The notes beneath the pieces were generated by a model, which was given only the letters and a program-made list of their open reading frames with translations, was not told the DNA's origin and did no database searches. Below are positions 11,701-26,700 of a DNA stretch of 64,000 bases, one piece after another. Origin of the DNA: Salvator merianae (Eukaryota; Chordata; Lepidosauria; Squamata; Teiidae); NCBI GenBank assembly GCA_003586115.2, contig QVOM02000001.1:20153289-20217288 (forward strand). The letters are read 5' to 3'. A program made the translations under genes and the position numbers. The stretch's first letter is position 1. The number at the start of each line of letters is the position of its first letter.

Positions 11701-14700
11701 TTAGAATAAATTTAAACGTTTTCATAAGAAGTTCTTACAATATTGTTTGCCATAACTTTTGCTCTATTGGTAACGAAAAGGCTGAGACTAGAATGCACAG
11801 TTTGTTCTTCAGCAGAAAAAAGGTTATTGGTACCAAGCAATGAGCTTGCAGCTCATCATCTCTCCTATTGACTCTTAATTCCTGGGCAAATAGGCAGGTC
11901 CACTCTTATTTAAACAGGCACTAAAGTTTTCAGGGATAAATGCAAAGAAATGCATTTGCATGCTCTGCTGAAATAAATGCAGAACTCTAACTAGGTGTAT
12001 GTTAACTCCATACCCAGTTGGTTGCTGAGTTTGGGAAATAGCCAACAGATGAAGGTAAGATAGATGTTAAGCCTCAAAGAGTCCAATGGAGCCAAAGAAG
12101 AACTTCTAAAATCATGGGTGTTGCCTAGAACAATGGTCTACTTCCTTTACAGACCTCGACAATGGTTATCTAACAAAATGCAGTTTAGTGAAATGGTAAT
12201 CTTAACAAATATCCACATGCACTAATTCAGCTGATGGTTATGTTTCCATCTATCTGTAGGCCACACCAGTATGTGTATGTTAAGAATGAACACATGGTTG
12301 ACTGTCAGCTACCTGGGTATTCCTACCTGGGCTGGACTCCTTATAGTACAAGCACCAGGTAGAAGAAGGGTGATAGGAAGTGGCGACACTCATTTGTCTG
12401 TCTGCCTCCAGCCTAGTCAATGCTATTTGGGATCTGGTCCATCACTAATGAGATGTGGCCCCACAACACCAGGAAACCAAAGAGGTGGTGAGCAGCAGGG
12501 TTGAGAAGAAAGTGGTGTCACTCACCCACCTTCTTGGATCCTGTGCCCCTTCTGTTAGTGGTACAGTGCCATCCTCCTTGGCAACCTTAAGTGCTCTTTC
12601 CTGGGATGCACAGGAGCTGGCACACACTTCCTACGTCCAGTGTCACTCTACCAGGTAACTAGATAATAGCTGTGCACTTATTCCATTGGTGAGACAGTAG
12701 CTACCTACAGTGGACCACCCTACCCCACCCTACCCTGCAGCAACACTACAGCAACCAGTTTCACAACTGGGCTTCCTCCTAGTTTGCTATATGATTTATG
12801 AATTGCATTAGCTAAAGAACAAAAGAAAACCACTTGAAAAAGATTTTGTTCTCCTGAACAAATTATAAACACTGCTAATCTTGTTCTCTCTCTTTACACA
12901 TTGGCCTATGTTAACCCTACCAAAAAAAACCAAAACCAAAAAAACCCCCAAAACCCTTGGCAAAAGCCCTGCTTATTTTATTTAATATTTATTTTATTAT
13001 GGGTTTATCCTTCTGATGCATATATTTTAATTATCTTGTTTATTTTATTTATTCTTGATTGCATCTGTAAGTCATCTTGAAGACCGTGTGGTGGGAGGGA
13101 AGGGTATAAATCTTTGACTTGGAATGCATACAAAAAAGTGTATCTTGCTGCCCCTTTCCCATCTGGGTAAATCTGAAAAAAAGATATCCTAGTACCACCA
13201 TGACTAGCCGACAAAATAGGTAAAACTTCATGGGCATATGTGCCTAATCTAAAAGAATATGGGGAAGGAGGGCATGTAGGATCTATTAGTTTGCATGCCA
13301 GAATCAGCCCCCTTCAAACCCATTATGGGCCTTTTCTGCACTCACCAGTCCATGGTTGGAACCAGTATGTCTGGACTAGGCAAGTCTGCTGCTTCTGACC
13401 ACAGAAGGCCCCCATGCCAGCTTTGAAGCACGCACGCTTCCCATGTTCTGGAGCAGGACCTGCTGCTCTGTTGGTAGACTTGTTTAAATGGGTCTACCAG
13501 TGATCCTGATCAGGGCTTCCCTGACCTGGATCATGCTTCTTTTAATGCAGACTGAGTGTACTAACAGGGTGATGATGGTGGTGGTTGATCAGTGAGGCCC
13601 AGAAGTCGACTATGAAGGCTCCTGTTTGGAATTACAGGTATGTGCAGAAAGGGCCATGGATTTATTGTGAAGAAGCAGCAAGACAGGAGTGAGGCAACAC
13701 ATTTTTGCTTCTTCTACAGAGGCAACAGGAGTAAATGATATTGTGCAGTGCCTTTTTGCAAGCCAGTGGAAAGAAGAGGGATGCGTTTGTGTAAGAACAA
13801 GTATAGGTAAGGAAGCAAATGACAAAACAGAGGTTGTTTCTGCACTTTCCACCTTAAAACAGGATAAGGTGGAATTGACCACGCAGCTCAGACACAGTTC
13901 GTACTGCGTGGCCATATCCATGAAGATCAGCAGGATACCAGCATTTGTGGTGTGAATGCTGGTGTCCTATGCTCGATCTTCACCATGACAGTGGCTAGGA
14001 AATGTTTGGCTGCTGCCATGTGGCCAGCAGAACTGCACAGCACTTAGATGTGCCCAGGTGTGATCACACGATCATGAACCTGCAGCTGCCATGTGCGGTT
14101 TGGCCATGCATTTGAAGTGTGAATGCATTTGCATGGGACTGAATATCAGCTCCCAGTCATGTTGTGGAGCACTAATTTGTGCTCCACAGCTATCCATGGT
14201 CAGGAGCAGCTATATGCTGCTCCCAGTTATGAGGGCCTCCGTAAAGTGTGGAGGCACTCTGCTAGTTCAAAGTACAAACAAAGTACAAACGGGCCCAAAG
14301 AACTGTCAACTTACTAGCAGGCACACCCTCAGTTGAGCAAAAGCTAATTTGGTGAAAGCACTTTCTCCCCTGAACTTTGTTCTAATAGCCAGTTTGTTTT
14401 TCTCTCTAAATCATTTATGGGGATACTTTTTATTTATACTGCTGAATATGCTTACTTAAAATGTGCAAAATGGAGAAGCTTTCAGAAGATTATCATCCCC
14501 TGGGTTTCTTGACGGATCACTGTTTCATTATCTGGCGGCACATGCAGAACTATGAGTCACAGAGAGAACTAACAAGCGGTCTTCTCTGAAGACAGGTAAT
14601 CTGCAGAGTCACTGGGTCAGCAGCAATAAAGTAATCCAGTTCATTCAATAAAGAAATGAGGTAAAATAATTAACGATTAGCCACAGAGGTGGATTGCAAG

Positions 14701-17700
14701 GAAGATTGGCTACAGCAGTATATCATACATGCAGTAGGTCTTTTCTATGACCAGAAACTCTGGGCTCAAAGGAAAAAATATTTACCATAGTTTCTTTATT
14801 TTGTAGCACTAGCAGTTCTCCAGCAGCACATAATTATAGATAGATAGATTTTATCAAACATAATGAAATATATTTTGAAGTCTAACGTCTAATCCCGTTT
14901 GTTATCTAGAGAATAGTGTCTCTAAAAACACCTCTTGCGACAATATTGTCTTAAGTTATGCCATGCAAACTGTAGTTCTCATAATCTGGCCTTTTAACTT
15001 GAAAAACTGTTTTGAAAACATTTATTAAAATATGTGGATTTGAGATTCTGTGCCACAATAACCTACTCTAGCATGAAATATGAGAACAAACACATGCATC
15101 TATTTCCTTTTGTCATTTACATTTATATGCTGCAGAAATTCAGTTGTCACTCTTAATACTTAAACAGAATGCCTTGGATATGGAAAATCATGTTCAGTCC
15201 TCATGTTTTTCCCCAGATGCTTCTCGCATACATTCCAACGTACTTTTATAACCTTAAGAGAACACTATGCTGCACAAACCTCATGTCAATATTGCTTTAT
15301 GAAAAGTACAGGATACTCTATGGCTTCTAGGAAGAAAAGTTAGTGAGAAAAAATGGGCTTGCTTATACATATCTGCCATTCTGGTGGAAGCATCATAGGC
15401 CCTTTTTGCACTTAGCCTTCTTTTTTGAATATTTCCCAGAATAGATCCTTCTGGGACCTATTGAAGTCTGTACTAGCATGCGGATGGCAAGTCCCTGTTA
15501 CAAGATATAATCTGGAATACGGACCAGTGCGGAAAGGGCCATATACAAAATAGAAAGAGAGTAATGGCAGCAGACAAGGACCTTTTCTGCTCTTACTGGT
15601 TTAGTCCAGACTACTGATCCAGATCGAGGGAAGACTGGGTGGGACCAGATACAGATCAGGCCACACCACAGTTGCAACCTCATGCCTCTGAAGGCTAGGG
15701 ATGTTTGTTCCTAGCCTCAGGGCCATTCCTGAACACAGGAGGCATGCATGTTCCGGATCAAGTCCACTGGTCCACTGGCACTCTTTGATTAATCAAGACT
15801 ACAGGCTTCCTTAATCCAGATTATGCTCTGTCTAAAGTGCAGATCCACAAGGCTTAGAAGTGTACTACATGGACTGTGCAGAAAGGCCCAAGCTCTCTGT
15901 AAGTAGTTACTGTAATAACTACTTACTGTTATGGCTGTAATAACACAGGCCCTTTCTGCACTTGGCCTTGTTCTAGATTATATCCTGGAATAGGGACCTG
16001 CCATCTGCATGCTAGTATAAACTATGGCAGGGCCCACCCAGGGCCTGATATAATCTGCACTAACATGTGGATAGCAGGTGTCTATTCTTGGATATAATCC
16101 AGAATAAAGCCAAGCGCAGAAAGGGCCAAAGTAGTTTGTTCATTTTGATAAAACACATTCCATGAAATGGAAGCAAAGAAAATGATTCATCTTGATGCAC
16201 TTATTGGCCTATCCAGCGACTCCAAAGGCATGTTGTCAACTAGCTTCTTCTGTACTTTATCTGATGGTGTGAAGCCTGGCACCAAATAAAAGCAGGAAAA
16301 CTTGAGTGACTTTGAGTGAGCTTGCATTCCCAGGTTGGGTAGGGCTACTCTTTGCTGTTCAACAAGTGGAGTTCCAGGAAGGATTTATTTAAGAAACAGG
16401 CCTTGGAAGCCAGATGCTAAAGAAGATAACAGAGGTGGCTGGGAGGGAGGGAAAGAGGAAAGGGTGGGCAACTTTCCTCAAAAGAAAGCACTTTCTGGAA
16501 CTCCATCTCCACTGACTGTAAAAACCCCTTCCATTTTACAGATAAACGAAGATGAAGACTGTTGGCATCTCTAAAGTCTTTTCCACACTGGTCCTTATTT
16601 TGGGACATATCCCAGAACAGAGGCCTGCAGTCCGTGTGCTAATGCAGACTATGGCAGACAGACCCCTATTGCGGGATATATACCAGAATAAGGCCCAGTG
16701 TGGAGTGCCTCCATGATTTACAGGAATTACCGTACTGGCAGTGGCAGCCGGCGGCTTTAAGCCCAGGTGTTCATGCCCTGCATGAAGCATGCCATGGCTG
16801 TTCACAGGGCCTCCGGGCCTTCGTACTGCCTCAGCAGGTCACTTTTGCGTGGGGTGCGAACACCTGGGCTTAAAGCCGCCAGCTGCCGCTGCATACTGGA
16901 TCCATCCAGTGATACATGCCATCTCATAACTCTCCTTGTGCATGGCATATTTTGAATTCCTAAGAAACATTCTGATTAAGAACCTTGAAAAAAATGACCG
17001 ACGGGGCTAGAAGGTGTGCTAAGGGCTTCTTTCTCAAATTATTTGCAGAAGAGCTGTAATAGTACCTTTATCGTAAAGGATAGCTGCAGGTGAGACAGTG
17101 CAGCATCCTCTTTCTAACTAAGACAGGCAGGCATCAGCCAAAAAGAGGATATACACCTTCAGAAAGGATAAAATAGAACACTAAGAAACAGCCTATTCTA
17201 TAATTTACGATGGCACCTCAAACTCTGGGTCTTTCTGCACTTGCAAATGCACTAAGGGCCTCCTTTCTGCAAATTAATGCAGAATACAGGAGGTTCCACC
17301 CACCACTAGCATGCTCCATCTGCACAGGATGAAGCATCACACAGATCAGGAGGCTCCTGATCTAGATTGCTAATAGACCCCAGGGGCTGGTTCCAAAGTT
17401 CATGTGAGCTTCTAGGTCTGCAAGGGGGTTGGGCTGGAACAGCTATTGCTGTGCTGGAGATGGTATTGCTCCAGTCCAGAGTGATCTTCCCAGTCTTGGA
17501 TGGATGACTTTGTTTCAGGCCAACTGGAATCTGACAACAAGAGGTAAGTGCTTGGTGTTTGGTTCATTCGTGTTTGGTTCAATCGAATTTCTGGATATTT
17601 AAATATTCCCATGTTTGGTTTGATGCAAACAGGTTTGAACACAAATTATTCAATGGAATTTTTAAACATGAACCAAACTTTGCACATCTCTAACTATCAA

Positions 17701-20700
17701 CAAAACTGACTACTGTCAGAAATGTGGGGCTAAGGCCTAAGAGTTCCTGGGTTCCTGCTCAGTCTTGGAAGCTCACTGGACGGCCTTGGACAGGCCACTG
17801 CCCCTCAGCTTCTCCTAGCTCACTGGACTGGTGTGAGGATAAAATAGCGGGAAGAGAATAATGTGTGTCTACATAAATTCTTCAAAAGAAAAGCAGGTTA
17901 TAAAAGCTGAGAACCAGTGGAAGCTCATTCATCCACTGTTTGGAGACCCAGCATGGTGACAAATCCCCCTTTATCTGACTGGGATGTCTTTGAGGTGCTG
18001 TGGACCTCAGAGAATATTGCTGGACCAGTGTAAGGATTCCAAATGTTTCTGATGTGCCAATGGGCACCAACCACTGCTGGATAAATACAATAAATTAATA
18101 AATACTGCACTCAACATCCAACTTTTCCCTAGTATGAAATTTCTCTTTTTGTTTGCATGTCTTCTCTCTGTATCTGTCTGTTTTCTTACCAGCTCATGGA
18201 TGTTTTTCATTAGCTCAGCCACAGCAAGAAGTCCGCTCAGTTTTGCTTCAAGCTCAGTTTTGTGTAGGAAGCCATTGTCCAAATCCTGTGAAAAGCAGCA
18301 AAAGGTTTTTTTGTTTATTTCTTAGGCAGGAACTTTTAGCTGCAAGGAGGAAAGCATATACCATGTAGGAATCCTGACTTCAGCATTGTGATAAAGTTTG
18401 AAAAAATAAGTAGCATTAGGAACAGACCAAACAACTTTTGAACGTGTTGGAAGCTGGGGGCACTACAGCAATCAAACGCTCAAACTTATCTTATAGAAAT
18501 CATATCCAAATGCCCATTGTCTTGAAGCACTAATATGCACAGTTTAAAACTGATCTCCTATTCACCTTTTCTGGGTCAGGGTGGCCTACCTTGGGCAGGG
18601 ATACATCATCTGTGCCAGCCGCTGACACAGGACAGAGTCATCTGCATTGGGATGGCCCATATTTTTCCAACCTTTGCTGATGTGCTAGGGCCAAGTGCAG
18701 AAAGCACACAGTCCCCTGTTCCAGTATGCAGGGAACCCATTTCAGTGGCCCAACAGGGTGTGCCACCAGAAACAGGACCCCTGGCCTCTGGAGTTCCCAG
18801 GGGCCCATTTTGGCAGAACACCCTGTTGCACTGCTGAAATGCCACCTCATTGCATACTGGACCATATGGCTTCCACACATAGCCCCCTTTTCCAGACCAG
18901 GGCCCTAGTACACTGATAGACCTTGATGTTGAGGTCTACCAGTAAACCAGGCTAGGTTGCCATTTTGGTCACCCTAGCCCAGTTTATGCTCCATCCTCTG
19001 TGGACAGAGTATGTGGGCTTCCCTTATTCCACACCATCAAACGGGAGTCCCTTGATCCTTTCCTTATCATGGGACAACATTCCATGCAGAAAGGACTTGA
19101 AGTTCTGTTCCTTAAGGACCATTTTGAAATGAAAATTCCTTTAAATGTGTACTCCTGCCTAAGCACAGTGAATCTAAAATTTTCAGCTTTTGATAAACAT
19201 TTTTTTCATTGGAGAACTCTCTGCACTTCTGTTACAGAACTTGCGTGAACCCCAGAACGGCCTGCAGCACATTGTAAGGTGTTCCATGCTTATGTGGTGC
19301 TGTGCCAGGCTTTTCAATGTTATTAACTGCCACATCTGAAATTTTACAGCTGTATTTTATTCAGGAATATCATCAGTGGTGGGCAAGCTATGTTTCAGAT
19401 TTTCTTCCCTTCCTCCTTCTCCTAATTTCCTATAGAAAGATCACCTTGAAAGACTGAATGGAGCTAGGGAAATTGTAACTCTTCAGATCTTGTTGAACTA
19501 CAACATCCATCATATCTGATTCTTGACAGTGCTGCTTGAGACTGATGGGAAATGGAAGGCAACCAAATATGCATGCGAAAATATCACAGGCTATGGAATG
19601 TGGTGTTGGCACTGTGGACTGATCTACTAGGAGGCATGGCCTCCCAATATAATGTTATGACTGCACGGACATGGTATTGGACATGGTATCAAACACAGTC
19701 TCCAAAGTGTCCCTTAGCAGCAGACTTGCCCAGTGCACATGTGCAGATGGTAGTATGCGCCCAGGCTGGTTGACCAGGTGTGAAGAACCTAGCACCATTT
19801 TGCTGGACTTCCAGAAGCAGCATCAAAAGTGTGCCATTTTTGGGTGCCCTGCTAAAAGAGCACCAGCCCCCAACACTGAGTTGGGATAGGGTATCCATAA
19901 TATGGATGGCCTTTAACATGGGTCACCATCTGCCTCTCCAATCTTGAGCCAGACCTCTTAGCCTGGCCCAAAATTGGACCTACGTGGCATAGGATAATGT
20001 GTGCCATGTAGATTTTGCCATGGTTTTCCCATTCATTTAGCAGTTAAGTTCACATGTCCTCTTCTGCATACTTTTGGGGCACACACCTGCCTTATACTGT
20101 ATTTCCCACAGTATATGTTTGATTTATATCAATATTAAAAATATTAAAATATTAGGTGGAGTACAGAAAGAAGGAAGTTGGGCTAGGCAAAAGGAGTCAT
20201 TGAACAGCATCAGCAGAGTAAACAGAAAAGCACCTATAGTCTGTTTTCACTGACGATGATGAACATATTTAAAAGGAATTCACTATTCATAACAGCAGCC
20301 TTTTATGGTGAGTATTCTTTAAGGCCCAACCTGTTTCATTGCCAAAGCCCCCTCCAGCAATTGTCTTCAGCATTCACAAGTGTCTGTGAAGAGACAGAGT
20401 GAAGCCAACTTTGTAATAGCATAAGTATGTCATTATAATTTAAGAACAGGAAATGCTGGAAAATTCTGTTTGTACATTAAACACTTTGAAAACCTTGACT
20501 GGGTTGGTTGTAATTATACAGGTTTGTCCCAGACTTTGCAGCTCAAGTGTCAGATGAGACTGAATAAGTTATCTTTCTCTTTTGTTGTTGTTGTTAACTC
20601 CTTGACCAAAATAAAGATAATAAAGTTCAGGGAGCATAATTGGACACAATGAGTGCTGCTTAAGTTCAACTATGGAGTTGCTCAGTTGTCCACAATTTCC

Positions 20701-23700
20701 ACTCACAAAAAGAAAAAAGAATGATGCTATGATTTGATGTTACCCTTTTAATTGCCCTGAAAGAAGTGATGAAATGATGAAATGAAGATGCACAGATCAA
20801 ATGAAAATGAAAGCTATGAAAATGAAGTTAAGACACCACAAATCAAATAACCAGTTCCCCAAAATCAGTTAATTTTTAGCTTTTGATTGATTTCAATTAT
20901 TTTATGTAGTACATTTTTATTCTACTTTGTAATCTTAAAGTCATTTCCAAGTAATTTCTCTCTTAGTTTCTCAAGGTTCTGATAAATCAGTTTGATCCAG
21001 GAGTTTTTATAAAAAAATTAAATTCATTTTAGATCCATCTAAATTTATAGCAGGACACCTATGCATAGTGCTAACTCCCATCACACTTAGGCTCAGAATA
21101 TCACTGTTAGTGTTTGATTGCTACAGCATTTGTGTTAATAGTTAATAAAAATTAAAACTTTTTCTGAATCAAAGCAACATCATCTTTCTTTCAGCCTATG
21201 ACTGTTTCTGCACAGGATCAGGCCACGCTGCTTTCAGCTGCTAGACCACTCCTTCTATCCTGGAACAAGCCTTTCACACTAGGAAGGTTGTTCTGGGACA
21301 GCCCCTGCCCTGGCTCTGAAGATCGTGTGATCTATGGAGCCAGTTTTCAGGTTCTTCGATGGCTGGAAACTAAAATTCATAGCCTCAGAGCCCTAGGGGA
21401 ACCCATTAAGGCAGCACATTTTTTTGCACCACTGAAATGGGTCTCCTGCTAAACCAGCTCATGGGGGTGTGCACCCTTCCACATGCCTTCCTGGGCTGGT
21501 CTAGGGCCCCTGGACCAGCGGTAGATCTGTTTTAACAGGTCTACTGGGATCCTGGTGCAAGTGGCCATTTTGGCTGCCTAGATTGAACGACACTCCATCC
21601 AATGCAGATAGAGTATGCTAGCAGGTAGTGGGTTCTCTGTAAACTGCTGCAGTGTGTAGAAGAAAGACCTCTGAACTCCTTCTTGGACCAGTCCAGAGGT
21701 AAGTGCAGAAACAGCCTATAACACCTTTCTGCTGTTTTATTCCTTCTTGCACAATCAGCACAGTTCTAATAATGCTACTGAGAAGTTCCACTGAGTTCAA
21801 AGGTGCTTACACCATGGAAAATGAGGACCTTTACAGATGGGGCATTAAGGGTGCTTTGGGGGGGGCTTTGAGGAGGAGTGTCCACATGCCTTTCCTTCAG
21901 AGGTATCTTCAAACCAGTCCTCCAGAAACAAAGTCACTTCAACAGAGGCGCAGAATAAGGAGGACTGTATGTTTCTTTTTCCATGGAGGCACATTCAGAA
22001 TATTCCCAGGAGCTGGTGGGTCAGATTAGAGCATGGCCATGCAATCCACACAGCATTCTTATTTTCTTGGGAAAGATTTACCCTTCAAGTTGGCCTGCTG
22101 GGGCATTTGTGTTCTTTCTTCCTCTCCTGAGCTTTCTACATGCCTCATGCTTGCCACTACCAAGTTAACAGGCCCAAACCTGTGCTCCACAGTTTTGTAC
22201 TGGGAACAGCTGGACCAGCATTGGCAGTTGCCATGGCAGTGGACAGAAGCTTCCTAGCTGCTGTCATGGTGCAGAACGCCAACAGGATGCCAGCATTTGC
22301 ACTGTGAATGTTGGTATTCAGCTGGCATTGTGTTCTAAGATCTCACAGTGCAGATGGTCTCTATGCTGTGAGGTCTGTTCCATATTGGGATGTTCATTTC
22401 TAAACATTCCAAGATGGAAAGTGTGGAAAGTGTGGAAAGGCCCCCCAGAGTGTTTTCCTAGGAATAAGCAGCACTGAAGTTTGACTAAGGACACTCTTTA
22501 TAACCTTTTCAGCTCTGGAGTGCAAGGGTTGAAAACTGTCCTTACTTTAAAAAGCCGCAGAAGGTTTTCTCTGTTCTTCAAGAAGGCTCCAGTCCAGATT
22601 TACAAATGTCATTAAATCTTAATTTGAGAGCATATGGCTACAGAAAAAGTAGTGATCTAATCCAAAACATTATAAAAAAGTCTTTAGAGTTTCTCCATCC
22701 CCCACACAGTATTTTCAACAAATCTCACAGTGATCCACCCACTTAAGCGGTCTGAAATAGTTCTGTGGCCCTCCTGGTATTATTGAATTTTGGCTCCAAG
22801 GCCTTTGTGTTAGTAATGACTAGAGCCACAGTTTCAGCAATATGAGACTTTTATCAGGTTAGCTAGGTCTGGTACAGATAAACAGAAATAGAACGCATTG
22901 AGTTTGGTTCTGCCTACCTTTTTAAGTGTTGTGAAGGTGAATTCCATTCCCGTGCGTTTGTTTATTTCTTCCTCATATCTAAAAGAAAAGAGACATGGTT
23001 GGTATGAATGAAATTGCAGAAGGGTATTATTTCAAGAACATGTATAATTTAGATTCTCTGTATTTGTTTCCTGTTGAGGCAATCAAACCAATGATCACCC
23101 ACCACACAGGAGCCACACCTGTGCCATCTACTCATTAACTTGTAGACTTTCAGAGCTCTTGGAGGTGACAGTTTGAATTATAGGCCTATAATCTTGACAA
23201 TAACAACAGCCTCAATTGGGGAAATTGTCTTTGTCCAGAAGAGAGGGAAACACAAAACCCAAGTGATGTTGTTACTAACCACTTTACCACATTGTTCAAT
23301 TTCTTCTCCCTCGAGTGTAGTTCAAAAAGTTTGTGGTATGATACTTTCATTTCTTTTGTGACCACAGGTCTTTCTACAGTAGCCCTTAGTCACATTCCAG
23401 ATGGGGACTAAAGGCCTCCCTTCTGTGCATTAATGTGGAATATGGCAGGTCTTGTCCATTGCTGGTAGGCTTCATCCTCTTGATCTGGATCACCGGTAGA
23501 CCAGTGGCGCCTAACCCAGAACACTGAGACATTTAGAAGGCATGTGTCTGTGTTCAGGACTCCTGGAAACCCATCTTGGCAGTGCACTGAAGTGCTGCAT
23601 CAAAAATGGTTCCCTGAGGCTTCGAGGTTAGGAGCTTTCATTTCTAGCCCTTTGGAGCCCTCAGACATGCATATGGCGCTGTTTCAGACCGCACCTTGCC

Positions 23701-26700
23701 ATGGTCCGAACCAATGGGCCTTGCTGGTCCAGAGCCACTGGTTCAGATCATGGTTTTTCAGTGTAGAAAGGCCCCATCGCTCTTTTCCTAACAATAACAT
23801 CTCATCAGATGCCCAAACTGTATGTGTAATTCCCTCATTAGTATAGTTTTGGCTTGCATACATCAGAATTGTTGATAGTGACAAAAGAAAAAATTAGTAT
23901 GGTTACAGTCCGAATGCCTTTCTCAGTGCCACATTTAAAACACTCCCAGTGTGATGTGGAAACCATTGAAAAGATGTTCAGAACATATTTATCAAGTCAC
24001 ATTAGCCTAACATGTGATCGCTCTGAAGGAATAGCTGGAAGGAGAGACTGTGGTTTTGTACTATCACAATACTAAATATGAGGCAAGCCCATTCAAGAAA
24101 AAGCCATTGTGGGGAACTGTGTTATTTCCTTATTTCTCTCATTCTCTTTTATGGATCCTGTTAGAGCTTTTGTTCGCAATTTGGATGTGGTTGGGTCTTT
24201 AACCTATTCCACTAATTGCTGCTAAACATTTAGTTCCATCCATTTTTGATTCTGAAGGAGAAGCAGAGGCTGGGCCTTAGCATGGGACATGGCTGGCAGA
24301 TAAATTCATGATCCTAGCCATACAACAAGCCAGGTGTTTCTGATGTTTGAATTATTTTTAGCCAAAGTTGGCCATCCTGGCCTGGAAGGCAGCAGATACA
24401 TGCCTACTCTCAGTTCAACTCTCATGGGTCTGACGTTCATGCTACTTGAGAATCAGGCAGCATAAAAGAGGAATAGTAATTCGCTTTCAACTAACTTTAA
24501 AAGACATGTCTCAACCTGCTTTTCTTTGCAGGAGAGGTAGACACTTCCATAATAAAAAATTCTTCCTGCTCTGCCAGTATTCTCCTCAACATTATCTTGA
24601 CGTGAAGTATACTAAAGGGATCTAAACAATTTATATAGTGCTGCTGAATTATGTAACTCCTGTTACAACTAAAACTATACTAGTTATATGCTCTGCTGAC
24701 TCCTTTGTCTGGCTTTTCCCTTTCTCTGTTTCACTACCAAGTACTTCTAGGGTATACTGCAGATAGAATTCTAAATATCATTAAATGTGCAAGCTATAGT
24801 AAAAATCACATTAGGTGCAAAAGTCATGGTAAACTGACTAAAATTTGGAAAGGGAAATGCAGGCACAATCTATTATCTGTTTAATTTTTATTTGTTTGCA
24901 TTTTTACACCTTTATACCTGAAGGTCTCAGGGTGGGCTAAAACAGTAAAAACAAATTGAAAGAGCCCAGTTAAACCAGTAACAGTGCCTGAAAGTGGGGA
25001 AGGGAAGCTGTTCTTCAGACCAGGGTGAATAGGGATAAATAAAAGTAGATAAAGAAGTTGCTTAGCATACCCCAGAGGAAAGACTGTTCCATAGTTAGGG
25101 TCTACCACCAAGGAAGCCTTATCTTGAGTACCCATCCCTTTAGTTACTTGTAGATGGTGGTACAACCAGGAGGGCCTCATCTGTCGATCTTAAGGCATGG
25201 GCAGGTTGATATGGGAAAAAATGTTCCATTACATATTTTGGCCCAGGCCATTTAGAACTTTATAGACTGAAGTTAACACCTTGCATTGAGTTCAGTAGTG
25301 ATCGGGTAGTCAGTGCAGCTTTTATAAGACCAGCATGATGAGCATCCAGTCAGCAGTACCAGTTATCAGTCTTGCTGCTGCATTCTGCAACAGCTGCAGC
25401 TTCTGAAACATCTACAAGGGCAGCCTCACATAAAGGCCCTTTCTGCACTGGGCCTTATTCCTGGATATGGCATGCCTGCATTTCAGCAAAGGCACCTCAG
25501 TGTTACCGTTGCATGCATTCTGCCTTTGGGGAAAACGTAAGGAGATTTGTTAGCAGAAAGGCCTGTAGGCTTGGCTGTGCATGACGGGAAGACTGCTCTT
25601 CTTCTACTTGTCTCCCGTACAAGATACTTATTCCTGCTTTGGAGTCAGGGCTGGGGAGATGGTGCATCCCATAAAAGGCTAAGTGCAGAAGTCCTTCCAA
25701 AAGGCTCCATCTTAACCCTGCAGGCTTAATTTCTGGCACAACTGATGACAAAGATTGTGCAATAGTCTCCAACCTATTGAGAGCTAGGGCTCTCTTCTGA
25801 TTTCAGGACCCAATTTCATTTTTAACCATACATGTCTACTTTCCTGCTTTTATCTTGGGAAGGGGTGGAAAGGTAAAAGAAGCACAGAGATACAGATCCT
25901 GTGCCTTTCACAGCTGCATAGAAGGAGGAATTGAGACAGACATTGCTTCTGAAAAAAGCTGCAACTCACAAGCTTCTCCCACTCTTCATCTGTAACTGCA
26001 ACTAGTGCACCACAGCCTTACCTCCTGATAGTCACCTCCTGGTAAGGTGCGTTCACATCCACCTGGTTGTGAAATGTCCAGGCTAGTATGATCACCCAAT
26101 CACGCACGTGCAATCAGCTGACCATATTTGCACGATGGACAATCAGGTCTGATCAAACCTGCCATGGTGAGGATTGGAATGGTGGTGAGAATTGCGGTAG
26201 CCACCCTGAGGTCTGGTTTTCAGCCACGCAGCACAGACAGTGTCTGCACTGTGTGGTCAATTCCACGTTAGAACAGAATAATTATTTTGTTCTAACGTGG
26301 AAAGTGTGAAAATGCCCATATATTCCAGCGTTAAGTTCATTCCATAGTCTCCTGTTGGTATTTTCTCCTTCAAATTTCAGAAATCCGAGAGTTTTTAAAT
26401 GTGTGAGTGCCTGTTCTTCTACGGCATCTGCTCACCTTGCAAATGTATGACAAAATGTAGCTAAAATAATGCCAACAATTTCAAGACTGACAGAACTAGA
26501 TGGGCAGGATACTGTCCCAGAAAAGATGACATTCCCTCAGGCTTTTTAAACTGGTTTGCTAAGAAGCTGAACATGGAAGGAAAGTAAGGAAGCACCATTT
26601 TGTGATGCTAGCAGCCAGCAGCCATGAAGATGCTAGTTATCCATCTTATTTGCTTCCGCAGGTGACAGAGCAAAGCCTTGGGTGGCATATGAGTCCCCTG